This document shows positions 18,261-26,561 of a stretch of DNA of 64,000 nt, one piece after another. How positions within the stretch are numbered: the stretch's first letter is position 1; every line of letters starts with the position of its first letter. Origin of the DNA: Rhodospirillales bacterium (GTDB lineage: Bacteria > Pseudomonadota > Alphaproteobacteria > ATCC43930 > CGMCC-115725); NCBI GenBank assembly GCA_028288725.1, contig JAQGIC010000057.1, positions 1 through 64,000 of the forward strand, in the 5' to 3' direction. Under the pieces are notes generated by a model, which was not told the origin of the DNA, searched no databases, and was given only the letters and a program-made list of their open reading frames with translations. Made by a program: the position numbers and the translations under genes.

Positions 18261-19802
18261 CTATTCCCGGCTCTGCCGTTCCGCAAGCTTGGCCAGAATC
18301 GCCGCCGAACCCTGCACGGCGGTGCGCTGATGGTAGAACCATAGGCCCTTCAAGCCGCCCAGCTCCGCGCCGTCGCCGGCCCGCCCCGGTCCGCCATGCA
18401 GCAGGGACGGCAACACGATGCCATGGCCAGTTTGGTTGTCGGTCACCGAGGGGTCGACCAGCAGCAGGCGGCCGTGGCTGTCGCCCAGCGCCGCCGCGGC
18501 GTCGGTCAGAAAATCCGGGTCCGCGCTGAACACCGAGGCCGCGAGCGAGCCGCCGCCGCGCCGGGCCAAGGCGAATGCTTCGTCCCGCCCGGCATAAGGC
18601 ACGATGGTCGCGACCGGGCCGAACACTTCGCGATCATGGACCAGGTCGCTGTCGCCGCTGAGCAGGGTCGGCATCACGAAGGCACCTTTGGCGGGGTCGG
18701 CCTCAACCAGCGCGCCGGACTTGCGATAGGCGACGGGGCTCGCCGCGGCAAGCTGGGCGATCCCGGCCTCGACATCGGCCTGCTGCGCCTTGGAGACGAG
18801 CGGCCCCATCGCCACGGCCGGATCGGCCGGATTGCCGACCGCCAGCCCGTCGAGCAGGGCCGCGATCGCGTCGGCGACCGCCCGCGCGCGGGGCCCCGGC
18901 ACCAGCACGCGGCGGATCGCAGTGCATTTCTGCCCGGCCTTGACCGTCATCTCGCGCACCACTTCGCGCACGAAGCCGTCGAACGAAGCGGCATCGCCCT
19001 CCGGGCCCAGCAGTGCTGCATTGAGGCTGTCGGCCTCGATATTCACGCGGATGCCTTCGCTCTCCACCCGCGGATGGCGGCGGATGGCGCGCCCGGTCCC
19101 GGCCGATCCGGTAAAGGCGATCGTGTCGCCGCACCGGACATGATCCAGCAGGCCGCCGGGCGCCCCGCACAGCAGCGACAGGGAACCTGCCGGCAGAATG
19201 CCGGCCGCCAGGATGTCGGCGACCATCGCCTGGGCCAGCCACGCGGTGGCGGTCGCTGGCTTCGCCAGCACCGGCACGCCGGCGAGCAGCGCCACCGCGG
19301 CCTTGCCCCACAGGCCCCAGGCCGGGAAATTGAACGCGTTGATCTGGATCGCGACGCCCTTCGCGGGCACGCCGATATGGCGGCCGAGGAAATTCGGATC
19401 GCGCGCCAGGCGGATGTCGCCGCCGTCCGACAGCAGAGTGCCGTTGCCGAGCGCCGCGCCCAGTTTGGCGAAATATTTCAGCGTCCCGATCGCGCCCTCG
19501 ATATCGATCGCGGCGTCGGCCTTGGTGTTGCCGGCATTCTCCCGGGCGATCCGGTACCAATCGTCCCGGCGCAGCGCCAGCCGGTCGGAGATCTGGCCCA
19601 GCAAGGCGGCGCGGGCGGCATAGCCCAGCGCCCGCAGCGCCGGCCCGCCGACGGTCCGGGCGAAGTCGAGACCGGCCGCCAGATCGAGACCCTCGGCGCT
19701 GGTCCGGACCAGGATGTTGCCGTCGGTCGGATCGACCAGCGCCGTGCCGTCACCGGTGCCGGTCTGGGCCCGGCCGCTGAGGAAGCTTGGAAGCAGATCC
19801 AT
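18261..19802 (-). CDS. boxD: 3,4-Dehydroadipyl-CoA semialdehyde dehydrogenase BoxD
   Basis: A 513-residue aldehyde dehydrogenase of the BoxD/PaaZ-N type, oxidising 3,4-dehydroadipyl-CoA semialdehyde with NADP after ring cleavage by BoxC. Visible ALDH features are INAFNFPAWGLWGKAAVALLAG (about residues 144-165; the Asn is catalytic), PATATAWL, AFTGSAGTGRAI, and the catalytic Cys in VKAGQKCTAIRRV. The C-terminus ends in the VLPSLLHGGPGRAG and GLKGLWFYHQRTAVQG segments typical of this branch. ATG 19802 (MDLLPSFLSGR) begins at the family start. Only 1 bp separates it from the flavodoxin stop, giving tight coupling. Confidence 0.93.
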   Translation of the reverse strand: MDLLPSFLSGRAQTGTGDGTALVDPTDGNILVRTSAEGLDLAAGLDFARTVGGPALRALGYAARAALLGQISDRLALRRDDWYRIARENAGNTKADAAIDIEGAIGTLKYFAKLGAALGNGTLLSDGGDIRLARDPNFLGRHIGVPAKGVAIQINAFNFPAWGLWGKAAVALLAGVPVLAKPATATAWLAQAMVADILAAGILPAGSLSLLCGAPGGLLDHVRCGDTIAFTGSAGTGRAIRRHPRVESEGIRVNIEADSLNAALLGPEGDAASFDGFVREVVREMTVKAGQKCTAIRRVLVPGPRARAVADAIAALLDGLAVGNPADPAVAMGPLVSKAQQADVEAGIAQLAAASPVAYRKSGALVEADPAKGAFVMPTLLSGDSDLVHDREVFGPVATIVPYAGRDEAFALARRGGGSLAASVFSADPDFLTDAAAALGDSHGRLLLVDPSVTDNQTGHGIVLPSLLHGGPGRAGDGAELGGLKGLWFYHQRTAVQGSAAILAKLAERQSRE

Positions 19803-19803
19803 G

Positions 19804-20295
19804 TCAGACGGCCTCGAGCGCGGGAACGAGATGGTCCTCGACCCAGCCCACGACCCATTCGGCCGCGATTTCTTCCGGCATCGTGCCGGCGCTGGCATCA
19901 TGCATCAGCGGCTCGCCGACGCGCCGGGCGCCCAATTCGGTCAGCAGGCGCCCGAACTTCAGGCCGCCCTCGCAATAGGTCGCCTTATAGGTGCGGTCGC
20001 CCAGCGCCACGATGCCGAACGAAACATGGCCGAGATCCGGCCTGGCCGCCTCGGTCGCGGCGAAGAAGGCCTGGGCATTGTCGGGCACGTCGCCGTTGCC
20101 GTAGGTCGAACTCACGATCAGAAAAGCCGAGTCTGGCTTCAGTCGGCCGGGCTCGAACACGCCGGCATCGAGCGCGTCCATCGGCGCGATGGTGGCGGCA
20201 TGACCCGCCCCTTCGAGCGCCAATTGGACCTCTTCGGCGACGATCTCGGCAGTCCCGGTCATGGTGCCGACCAGAATGGTGATATCGACCGTCAT
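19804..20295 (-). CDS. Flavodoxin-domain protein of the box cluster
   Basis: A 163-residue flavodoxin. The FMN phosphate loop is VGTMTGTAEIVAEE (about residues 9-22), the isoalloxazine-contact segment is VSSTYGNGDVPDNA (about 61-74), and the third loop is ALGDRTYKATYCEGG (about 97-111). It carries no fused reductase. It is the first gene of the leftward box arm, immediately ahead of boxD. Since no boxA is seen in the window while a stand-alone adrenodoxin-reductase-like flavoprotein follows boxB, this flavodoxin is the best candidate for feeding electrons to BoxB (inference). ATG 20295 (MTVDITILVG) was chosen because the beta-1 strand follows directly. Confidence 0.87.
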   Translation of the reverse strand: MTVDITILVGTMTGTAEIVAEEVQLALEGAGHAATIAPMDALDAGVFEPGRLKPDSAFLIVSSTYGNGDVPDNAQAFFAATEAARPDLGHVSFGIVALGDRTYKATYCEGGLKFGRLLTELGARRVGEPLMHDASAGTMPEEIAAEWVVGWVEDHLVPALEAV

Positions 20296-20325
20296 CGGCT
20301 CCTCCGCTACATTGGCCGACAATCC

Positions 20326-20355
20326 TTGATCGCGACCTTATAGACGCACTATAAT
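20326..20355 (+). promoter_or_regulatory. Probable sigma-70 promoter of boxR
   Basis: TTGATC (20326-20331) and a perfect TATAAT (20350-20355) are separated by 18 bp and point toward boxR, whose ATG is 50 bp further on. It lies in the only spacer between the two divergent box arms. Confidence 0.6.
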
Positions 20356-20358
20356 ACA
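20345..20358. promoter_or_regulatory. Degenerate BoxR-type operator over the boxR -10 element
   Basis: CGCA (20345-20348) and TACA (20355-20358) are spaced by six bases. Each half differs by one base from the TGCA-N6-TGCA pattern seen perfectly ahead of boxC. It overlaps the TATAAT, which would fit autorepression and control of the flavodoxin-boxD arm. Confidence 0.35.
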
Positions 20359-20405
20359 TGTTAGCGATCGGGCAAGCGTCATAGTTCATCTTGAGACGGA
20401 TCCGC

Positions 20406-21296
20406 ATGGGCCCATCAGTTTTCGCCGCCAGCTATGTCCCGCCCGAGCGGATGTCCGACGCGGAATTCCTGAAGCGTCTGGGCGACCGTGTGCGCGAGGC
20501 GCGGGCCAAGCGGGGCATGACCCGCAAGATCCTGTCGCGCGATTCCGGCGTGTCGGAACGCTATCTGGCCCAGTTGGAGACCGGCCAGGGCAACATCTCG
20601 ATCCTGCTGCTGCGCCAGCTGGCGGCGGCGCTCGACATGCCGATCGAGACGCTGGTGCACGAGCATCCGGACCCGTCGGTCGATCTGGCCCATGCCATGG
20701 AGCTGCTGCGGCGCCTGGACGCCGACGATCTGGTCGAGGCGCGCCAATTGCTGTTGCAGCGCTTCGATACGGCGGCGGAGAAGGCGCGGCGCAGCCATAT
20801 CGCGCTGGTGGGTCTGCGCGGCGCCGGCAAATCCACGCTCGGCGCGCTGCTGGCCCAGCGGCTCAAGGTGCCGTTCGTCGAGCTGGACAAGGAGATCGAG
20901 CGCGCCAGCGGCGTGTCGTTGAGCGTGATCTTCGATCTCTACGGCCAGGCCGGCTTCCGGCGGCTTGAACGGCAATGCCTGCAGGATCTGATCGCGCGGT
21001 TCCCCGGCTTCGTGCTTGCGACCGGCGGCAGCCTGGTGTCGGAACCGGCGACGTTCGAGCTGTTGCTGACCAATTGCTTCACGGTCTGGCTGACCGCATC
21101 GCCGGCCGAGCACATGGGCCGGGTCGTGGCGCAGGGCGACATGCGGCCGATGGCCAGCAACCGGGAGGCCATGAGCGATCTGCAGCGCATACTCAAGGTC
21201 CGCAACCCGCTCTACAGCAAGGCCGACACGCGGGTCGACACGGCCGGCCGCACGGTCGAGGAAAGCCTGGCGCTGCTGGTCGAGGCGGTCGAGTAG
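20406..21296 (+). CDS. boxR: BoxR/BzdR-family regulator (HTH plus shikimate kinase-like domain)
   Basis: A 296-residue regulator of aerobic benzoate degradation. The N-terminal XRE-type helix-turn-helix covers roughly residues 20-80 (GMTRKILSRDSGVSERYLAQLE). It is followed by a linker and a shikimate-kinase-like P-loop domain from about 130 (IALVGLRGAGKSTLG, then PFVELDKEIE and VLATGGSLVSEP). In BzdR and BoxR this domain binds benzoyl-CoA, which releases repression (established for the family). ATG 20406 was chosen; TTG 20391 and ATG 20451 are in frame. It opens the rightward box arm, with a palindromic element and an operator lying between it and boxC. Confidence 0.94.
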   Translation: MGPSVFAASYVPPERMSDAEFLKRLGDRVREARAKRGMTRKILSRDSGVSERYLAQLETGQGNISILLLRQLAAALDMPIETLVHEHPDPSVDLAHAMELLRRLDADDLVEARQLLLQRFDTAAEKARRSHIALVGLRGAGKSTLGALLAQRLKVPFVELDKEIERASGVSLSVIFDLYGQAGFRRLERQCLQDLIARFPGFVLATGGSLVSEPATFELLLTNCFTVWLTASPAEHMGRVVAQGDMRPMASNREAMSDLQRILKVRNPLYSKADTRVDTAGRTVEESLALLVEAVE

Positions 21297-21310
21297 CGCA
21301 ATTTTCTCCG

Positions 21311-21419
21311 TCATTCCCGCGCAGGCGGGAATCCAGCCCTTACGTGCGAAGCGCGGAAACAAAGGACTCATATCGCCGCAGACGCGGCTCTCGTTGGATT
21401 CCCGCCTGCGCGGAAATGA
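21311..21419. repeat. 109-bp MITE-like element with 25-bp inverted ends between boxR and boxC
   Basis: The left end 21311-21335 (TCATTCCCGCGCAGG...) and right end 21395-21419 (TGGATTCCCGCCTGC...) are inverted copies with a single mismatch. The core of about 60 bp has no gene. The ends match the CATTCCCGC-GCAGGCGGGAATCC type of repeat scattered in many proteobacterial genomes (from memory). It splits boxR from the boxC operator and may act as a strong stem-loop in the transcript. Confidence 0.85.
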
Positions 21420-21457
21420 GGATGTAGTTCGTGTGAAATAGTGCTTCCTTCTCCGAT

Positions 21458-21479
21458 GATATGCATTATGATGCATATC
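21458..21479. promoter_or_regulatory. BoxR operator overlapping the probable boxC promoter
   Basis: Perfect 9-bp inverted repeat GATATGCAT-TATG-ATGCATATC. It contains TGCA (21462-21465) and TGCA (21472-21475) six bases apart, the pattern reported for BzdR/BoxR binding. A -10-like TATGAT (21467-21472) sits in its centre, so a bound repressor would block the polymerase. The boxC ATG is 25 bp downstream. Confidence 0.75.
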
Positions 21480-21504
21480 AAATACGGCGGTGGGAGGACG
21501 TGCC

Positions 21505-23145
21505 ATGATCACATTCGATGCGGTGCCCGAGGAATATCGGCACTGGGCCCTGAGTGTCGACGGTCGCGTCGCGACGCTGGCGATGGACGTGGACGAGGAT
21601 GGCGGCCTCAGGCCCGGCTATAAGCTGAAGCTGAATTCCTACGACCTGGGCGTGGATATCGAGCTCTACGACGCGCTGCAGCGCATCCGGTTCGAGCATC
21701 CCGCCGTCGGCTGCGTCGTGCTGACCAGCGGCAAGGAACGCATGTTCTGCTCCGGCGCCAACATCTACATGCTCGGGCAATCGTCCCATGCCTGGAAGGT
21801 GAATTTCTGCAAATTCACCAACGAGACCCGCAACGGCCTGGAGGATTCCAGCGCGCATGACGGCCTGAAATTCATCGCGGCCTTGAATGGCACCACGGCC
21901 GGCGGCGGCTATGAGGTGGCGCTCGCCTGCGACGAGATCCTGATGGTCGACGACCGGTCCTCGGTCGTGAGCCTGCCCGAGGTGCCGCTGCTGGGCGTGC
22001 TGCCCGGCACCGGCGGCCTGACCCGCGTGGTCGACAAGCGCAAGGTCCGGCGCGATCTGGCCGACATGTTCTGCACCTCGGCCGACGGCGTGCGCGCCGA
22101 CCGGGCCCAGGAATGGGGCCTGGTCGATGCCATCGCCAAGCCGGCGGATTTTCCCGCCCTGGTCAAGACCCGCGCGACCGCTCTTGCCGATGGCTCCTCC
22201 CGTCCCGCCGATGCCGTCGGCATCAAGCTGAAGAAGCTCGACCGCAAGATCGACGATGCCGGCTATCGCTATAGCCATGTCGATGTCGCGTTCGACCGGG
22301 CCGGGCGTTCCGCAACCGTGACGATCCAGGCACCCGCCGGCGAGCAGCCGACCGATCCGGAGGCGATCCAGGCGGCGGGCGACCGCTGGTGGCCGCTGGC
22401 GCTGGCGCGCGAGCTGGACGACGCGCTCTTGCTGCTGCGTACCAACGAACTCGATCTGGGGCTGCTCATCCTGAAGACCCGGGGCGATGCCGCGGCAGTG
22501 CTGGCTGCGGACCAGACCATGCTCGCCCACCGGGATCACTGGCTGGTGCGCGAGACGGTGGGCTATCTGCGCCGGACCTTCGCCCGGCTCGACGTCACCT
22601 CGCGCAGCCTCTATGCGGTGGTCGATCAGGGCTCGTGCTTTGCTGGCCTTCTGTATGAATTGGCGCTCGCCTCCGACCGCATCTACATGCTGGCGCTGCC
22701 CGAGGGCGACGAGAACCCGCCGGAACTGCAGCTCGACGGCTTCAATTTCGGCCTGCTGCCCATGGTCAATGGCGCGAGCCGGCTCCAGACCCGTTTTCTG
22801 GGCGATCCGACGACGATTGCCAGGCTCGAAGCCCTGAAGGGCCCGCTGACGGCCGAGCCGGCGCTGGCCGCCGGCCTGGTCACGCTGGCACCCGACGATC
22901 TCGACTGGGACGACGAGATCCGCCTTGCGATCGAAGAGCGCGCCAGCCTGTCGCCCGACGCGCTGACCGGGCTCGAGGCCAGCCTGCGCTTCGCCGGACC
23001 CGAGACCGTCTGGACCAAGGTCTTCGGCCGGCTGTCGGCCTGGCAGAACTGGGTATTCATCCGGCCGAACGCGACCGGCGAGCGCGGCGCGCTCAAGGTG
23101 TTCGGCACCGGCTCCAAGGCGCAATTCAATTTCGAGAGGGTGTGA
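21505..23145 (+). CDS. boxC: Benzoyl-CoA-dihydrodiol/2,3-epoxybenzoyl-CoA lyase BoxC
   Basis: A 546-residue dihydrolase of the crotonase superfamily that opens the ring of 2,3-epoxybenzoyl-CoA to 3,4-dehydroadipyl-CoA semialdehyde and formate. The N-terminal crotonase part shows SGKERMFCSGANIYMLG (about residues 75-91) and NGTTAGGGYEVALACDEI (about 131-148) with the oxyanion-hole glycines. The C-terminal half is a second crotonase-like region containing VVDQGSCFAGLLYELALASDR. The length fits BoxC. ATG 21505 follows GGGAGGAC at a suitable distance. It ends 2 bp before the boxB ATG, so the two are coupled. Confidence 0.95.
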   Translation: MITFDAVPEEYRHWALSVDGRVATLAMDVDEDGGLRPGYKLKLNSYDLGVDIELYDALQRIRFEHPAVGCVVLTSGKERMFCSGANIYMLGQSSHAWKVNFCKFTNETRNGLEDSSAHDGLKFIAALNGTTAGGGYEVALACDEILMVDDRSSVVSLPEVPLLGVLPGTGGLTRVVDKRKVRRDLADMFCTSADGVRADRAQEWGLVDAIAKPADFPALVKTRATALADGSSRPADAVGIKLKKLDRKIDDAGYRYSHVDVAFDRAGRSATVTIQAPAGEQPTDPEAIQAAGDRWWPLALARELDDALLLLRTNELDLGLLILKTRGDAAAVLAADQTMLAHRDHWLVRETVGYLRRTFARLDVTSRSLYAVVDQGSCFAGLLYELALASDRIYMLALPEGDENPPELQLDGFNFGLLPMVNGASRLQTRFLGDPTTIARLEALKGPLTAEPALAAGLVTLAPDDLDWDDEIRLAIEERASLSPDALTGLEASLRFAGPETVWTKVFGRLSAWQNWVFIRPNATGERGALKVFGTGSKAQFNFERV

Positions 23146-23147
23146 TC

Positions 23148-24572
23148 ATGGGCATCAATTATCAGGACCGCATTCCGAACAATGTGGACCTCGGCTCGAA
23201 CCGCACCCTGCAGCGCGCGCTGGAGCATTGGCAGCCGGAATTCCTGAAATGGTGGCAGGATCTGGGGCCGACCGACTATCAGGCGAAAGACGTCTATCTC
23301 AGGACCGCGACCTCGGTCGATGCCAAGGGCTGGGCGACCTACGGCCACGTCCGCATGCCGGACTATCGCTGGGGCATCTTCCTGGCGGAGCCGGACGCCA
23401 ACCGGCGCGTGGGGTTCGGCGACGATTTCGGCAAGGAGGTCTGGCAGCAGGTCCCGGGCGAGCATCGCTCGACCTTGCGCCGGCTGATCGTGACCCAGGG
23501 CGATACCGAGCCGGCCTCGGTCGAGCAGCAGCGGCTCTTGGGCCATACGGCGCCCTCGCTCTATGACCTGCGCAACCTGTTCCAGGTCAATGTCGAGGAA
23601 GGCCGCCATCTCTGGGCCATGGTCTATCTGCTCCACGCCTATTTCGGCCGCGACGGGCGCGAAGAGGCGGAGGAGCTTTTGACCCGCCATTCCGGCGACG
23701 GCGACAAGCCGCGCATCCTGTCCACCTTCAACGAGCCGATCTCGGATTGGCTCAGCTTCTTCATGTTCACCTATTTCACCGACCGCGACGGCAAGTACCA
23801 GTTGAAGTCGCTCGCCGAATCGAGCTTCGATCCGCTCGCCCGGACCTGCAGCTTCATGCTGACCGAAGAGGCGCACCATATGTTCGTCGGCGATACGGGC
23901 ATCGCCCGCATCGTGCGCCGGACCTTGGAAGTGATGAAGGAACTGGGCACCGACGACGCGGCCGCGGTGCGCCACGCGGGCGCCATCGACCTCGGCACCA
24001 TCCAGAAATACATCAATTTCTGGTTCTCCTCGGCGCTCGACCTGTTCGGCGCCGACCAGTCGTCGAACGCGGCCTCCTACTTCGCCAACGGCCTGAAAGG
24101 CCGGCCGGACGAGGCGCAGTACGAGGATCACCTGGCGCTCGACCAGACCTACGCACTGGAAATGCCGAACGGCGAGGGCGGCGTGAAGCTCGAGAATATC
24201 CCGCTGCGCAACGCCATGAACGAGGTCTCGCGCATGTCCTACGTCAAGGATTGCGAGATCGGCCTCACGCGCTGGAATCGCCTGATCCAAAAGGCCGGGT
24301 TCGAGGCGCGGCTGGCGCTGCCCAGCCCGCGGTTCCGCCGCAGCAACGGCAGCTGGGGCAACGTGCCGACCGATTTGACCGGCCGGCCGATTTCCCAGGC
24401 CGACTATGATGCGCGGCTGGGCGACTGGCTGCCGAGCGACACGGACCGCGGCTTCATCTGCAGCCTGATGCGGTCGGTGACCGAGCCGGGCAAGATGGCC
24501 GCCTGGATCGCGCCGCCCGACCGCGGCATCAACGCCATGCCGGTCGAATACGAGTACGTGCGGTTGAACTAG
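23148..24572 (+). CDS. boxB: Benzoyl-CoA 2,3-epoxidase BoxB (oxygenase component)
   Basis: A 474-residue non-haem diiron oxygenase that converts benzoyl-CoA and O2 to 2,3-epoxybenzoyl-CoA. The N-terminus INYQDRIPNNVDL is a BoxB hallmark. Diiron ligand helices are seen as NLFQVNVEEGRHLWAMVYLL (about residues 144-163) and FMLTEEAHHMFVGDTG (about 235-250), both carrying E-x(n)-E/H pairs. The length matches BoxB. The ATG at 23148 (MGINYQ) lies 2 bp after the boxC stop; a GTG two codons upstream is possible. BoxB needs two electrons per turnover from a reductase; the classical BoxA is absent here. Confidence 0.96.
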   Translation: MGINYQDRIPNNVDLGSNRTLQRALEHWQPEFLKWWQDLGPTDYQAKDVYLRTATSVDAKGWATYGHVRMPDYRWGIFLAEPDANRRVGFGDDFGKEVWQQVPGEHRSTLRRLIVTQGDTEPASVEQQRLLGHTAPSLYDLRNLFQVNVEEGRHLWAMVYLLHAYFGRDGREEAEELLTRHSGDGDKPRILSTFNEPISDWLSFFMFTYFTDRDGKYQLKSLAESSFDPLARTCSFMLTEEAHHMFVGDTGIARIVRRTLEVMKELGTDDAAAVRHAGAIDLGTIQKYINFWFSSALDLFGADQSSNAASYFANGLKGRPDEAQYEDHLALDQTYALEMPNGEGGVKLENIPLRNAMNEVSRMSYVKDCEIGLTRWNRLIQKAGFEARLALPSPRFRRSNGSWGNVPTDLTGRPISQADYDARLGDWLPSDTDRGFICSLMRSVTEPGKMAAWIAPPDRGINAMPVEYEYVRLN

Positions 24573-24576
24573 GGCC

Positions 24577-25791
24577 ATGCGCCACATCGCCATCATCGGC
24601 AGCGGACCCTCGGGCTGCTACCTGGCCGATGCCTTGTTGCGCCTGGTGCCGGACTGCCGGATCGACGTGCTCGACCGGCTGCCGGTGCCGTTCGGCCTGG
24701 TCCGCTACGGCGTGGCGCCGGACCACCAGGGCACCAAGGCGGTCGCCCGCGTGTTCGACCGCATCCTGGCGCGCGACCGGATCGGCTTCTTCGGTCATGT
24801 CGAGGTCGGCCGCGACGTGCGTCTGGCCGATCTCGAAGCGCTCTACGACGCGGTCGTCATTGCGACCGGTGCCGCGGACGACCGGCGCCTGGGCATTCCC
24901 GGCGAGGACCTGGCCGGGGTCGTCGGCTCCGGCCGCTTCATCGGCTGGGTCAACGGCCATCCCGATCATGCCGGCCCGGCGCCGGCGATGCCGCGATCCG
25001 TCGTCGTCATCGGCAACGGCAATGTGGCGATCGACGTCGCCCGCCTGCTGGCCAAGGCGCCGGGAGAGTTCGACGGGTCCGATCTGGGGGCGTTCTTCCA
25101 GGACGCGCCGGTCCGGACGATCCATATCGTCGGCCGCCGCGGGCCGGACGAGGCGAAATTCACCGATCACGAGCTGGAGGAGCTGGCGACCCTGCGGCGG
25201 GCGCGTCCGAGCGTGGCGGATCCCGCCGTCCTGACATCCGACACCCCCAGGACCCAGATCCTGCGCGACTTCCAGGATCTCGCGGAGCAGCCGGTCGCCA
25301 TCCGGTTCCATTTCGGCCTGACGCCCGATGCGATGCTGGGCGCGACCCAAGTCGAGGCCGTGCGGTTCCTCGATCCCGCCGGCCGGCCGACCGTGCTGCC
25401 GGCCGATCTGGTGGTGACCTGCGTCGGCTATAGCGCGCGCGCCTGCTGTGCCGAGGCGCCCACCGACGGGCTGTTCGCCAATGACGGCGGCCACATCCGC
25501 GATGCGCTCTATGCCGTCGGCTGGGCCAAGCGAGGCCCGAGCGGCACGATCCCGACCAACCGGATCGAGGCGCAGGCCGTGGCGCAACGTCTTGCCGCCG
25601 CGCTGCCCGACGGCGGCAAGCCCGGCGGTGCGGGCTTGCGCGCGTTGCTGGATGGACAAGCCGTGCGCTGGGTCGATTATGATGGCTGGCGCCGGATCGA
25701 GGCGCATGAGACCGCGAGTGCCGCTCCGGGCCGTTGCCGACGCAAGGTGACGGCGATCGACGAGATGCTCGCGGCCGCCGGAGGAAACTGA
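24577..25791 (+). CDS. Adrenodoxin reductase/FprA-like NADPH flavoprotein
   Basis: A 404-residue FAD- and NADP-dependent oxidoreductase of the adrenodoxin reductase family. The FAD fold shows IIGSGPSGCYLADALL (about residues 5-20) and PFGLVRYGVAPDHQGTK. The NADP fold shows VVVIGNGNVAIDVARLL (about 144-160), followed by VGRRGPDEAKFT. The C-terminal GWAKRGPSGTIPTNR is family-typical. No iron-sulphur cysteine clusters are present, unlike BoxA, which carries fused ferredoxin domains. It starts 4 bp after boxB and ends overlapping the next gene by 1 bp, so it is clearly in the box operon. It likely reduces the cluster flavodoxin for BoxB (inference). Confidence 0.93.
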   Translation: MRHIAIIGSGPSGCYLADALLRLVPDCRIDVLDRLPVPFGLVRYGVAPDHQGTKAVARVFDRILARDRIGFFGHVEVGRDVRLADLEALYDAVVIATGAADDRRLGIPGEDLAGVVGSGRFIGWVNGHPDHAGPAPAMPRSVVVIGNGNVAIDVARLLAKAPGEFDGSDLGAFFQDAPVRTIHIVGRRGPDEAKFTDHELEELATLRRARPSVADPAVLTSDTPRTQILRDFQDLAEQPVAIRFHFGLTPDAMLGATQVEAVRFLDPAGRPTVLPADLVVTCVGYSARACCAEAPTDGLFANDGGHIRDALYAVGWAKRGPSGTIPTNRIEAQAVAQRLAAALPDGGKPGGAGLRALLDGQAVRWVDYDGWRRIEAHETASAAPGRCRRKVTAIDEMLAAAGGN

Positions 25792-26561
25792 TGTCGAGCA
25801 ATGCGGTCCTGCTGGAAAGCCGCGAGGGCGCCACCGCCGTCCTGACCCTGAACGTGCCGGAACGGCGCAATGCGCTGGGCGTGCCGCTGCGCCAGGCCCT
25901 CGTGGATGCGCTGGAACGGCTTGAAGCCGATGCGACCGTCCGCGCCGTCGTGCTGACCGGCGCCGGCGGCAACTTCAGCTCGGGCGGCGACCTCGGCGGC
26001 ATGGATGTGGCCGACCTCGCCGCCGGGCGCGAGCGGTTTCGCCAGACCCATCGGTTGGTCCGCCTGATGATCAAAAGCGCAAAACCGCTGATCGCCGCGG
26101 TGGAAGGCTGGGCCGCCGGCGCCGGGGTCGGCGTGGCTTTGTGCTGCGACACGATCGTGGCCTCGGCCGAGGCCCGCTTCGTCCTGTCGTTCGGCAAGGT
26201 CGGGCTGATCCCCGACTTCGGCCTGCTGCAAACGCTGCCGCTGCGCATCGGTCAGGGCCGTGCGCGCCAGATGATGCTCTATGGCGAGGCGGTCGGCGCG
26301 GCGGCGGCCCTGGAGATGGGCCTGATCGACCAGGTGGTGCCGCCGGGCATGGCGCTCGCGGCCGCGATCGAGCGCGCGCGCCTGTTCGCCGACACCGCCC
26401 CGCTGCCGGTCGGCCTCGCCAAACAATATCTGGCGACCGGTCTCGACGCGGCGCTGGATTGGGAGCGCGACATGCAATCGGCCCTGTTCCTGACCGCCGA
26501 CCATGCCGAAGGCAAGGCCGCGTTCCTGGCCAAGCGGGTGCCGGTGTTTACCGGAAAGTAG
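25791..26561 (+). CDS. Enoyl-CoA hydratase/isomerase family protein
   Basis: A 256-residue single-domain crotonase. The substrate and oxyanion-hole regions are GGNFSSGGDLGGM (about residues 62-74) and EGWAAGAGVGVALCCD (about 104-119), followed by the FSFGKVGLIPDFG-like segment at about 136-148. The expected second acidic residue of true hydratases is replaced (SFGKVGLIPDFG), as in isomerases. The start codon overlaps the reductase stop (TGATG), making it the last gene of the rightward box operon. A likely role is processing of the 3,4-dehydroadipyl-CoA chain toward beta-oxidation (inference). Its end overlaps the convergent AraC gene by 14 bp. Confidence 0.9.
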   Translation: MSSNAVLLESREGATAVLTLNVPERRNALGVPLRQALVDALERLEADATVRAVVLTGAGGNFSSGGDLGGMDVADLAAGRERFRQTHRLVRLMIKSAKPLIAAVEGWAAGAGVGVALCCDTIVASAEARFVLSFGKVGLIPDFGLLQTLPLRIGQGRARQMMLYGEAVGAAAALEMGLIDQVVPPGMALAAAIERARLFADTAPLPVGLAKQYLATGLDAALDWERDMQSALFLTADHAEGKAAFLAKRVPVFTGK

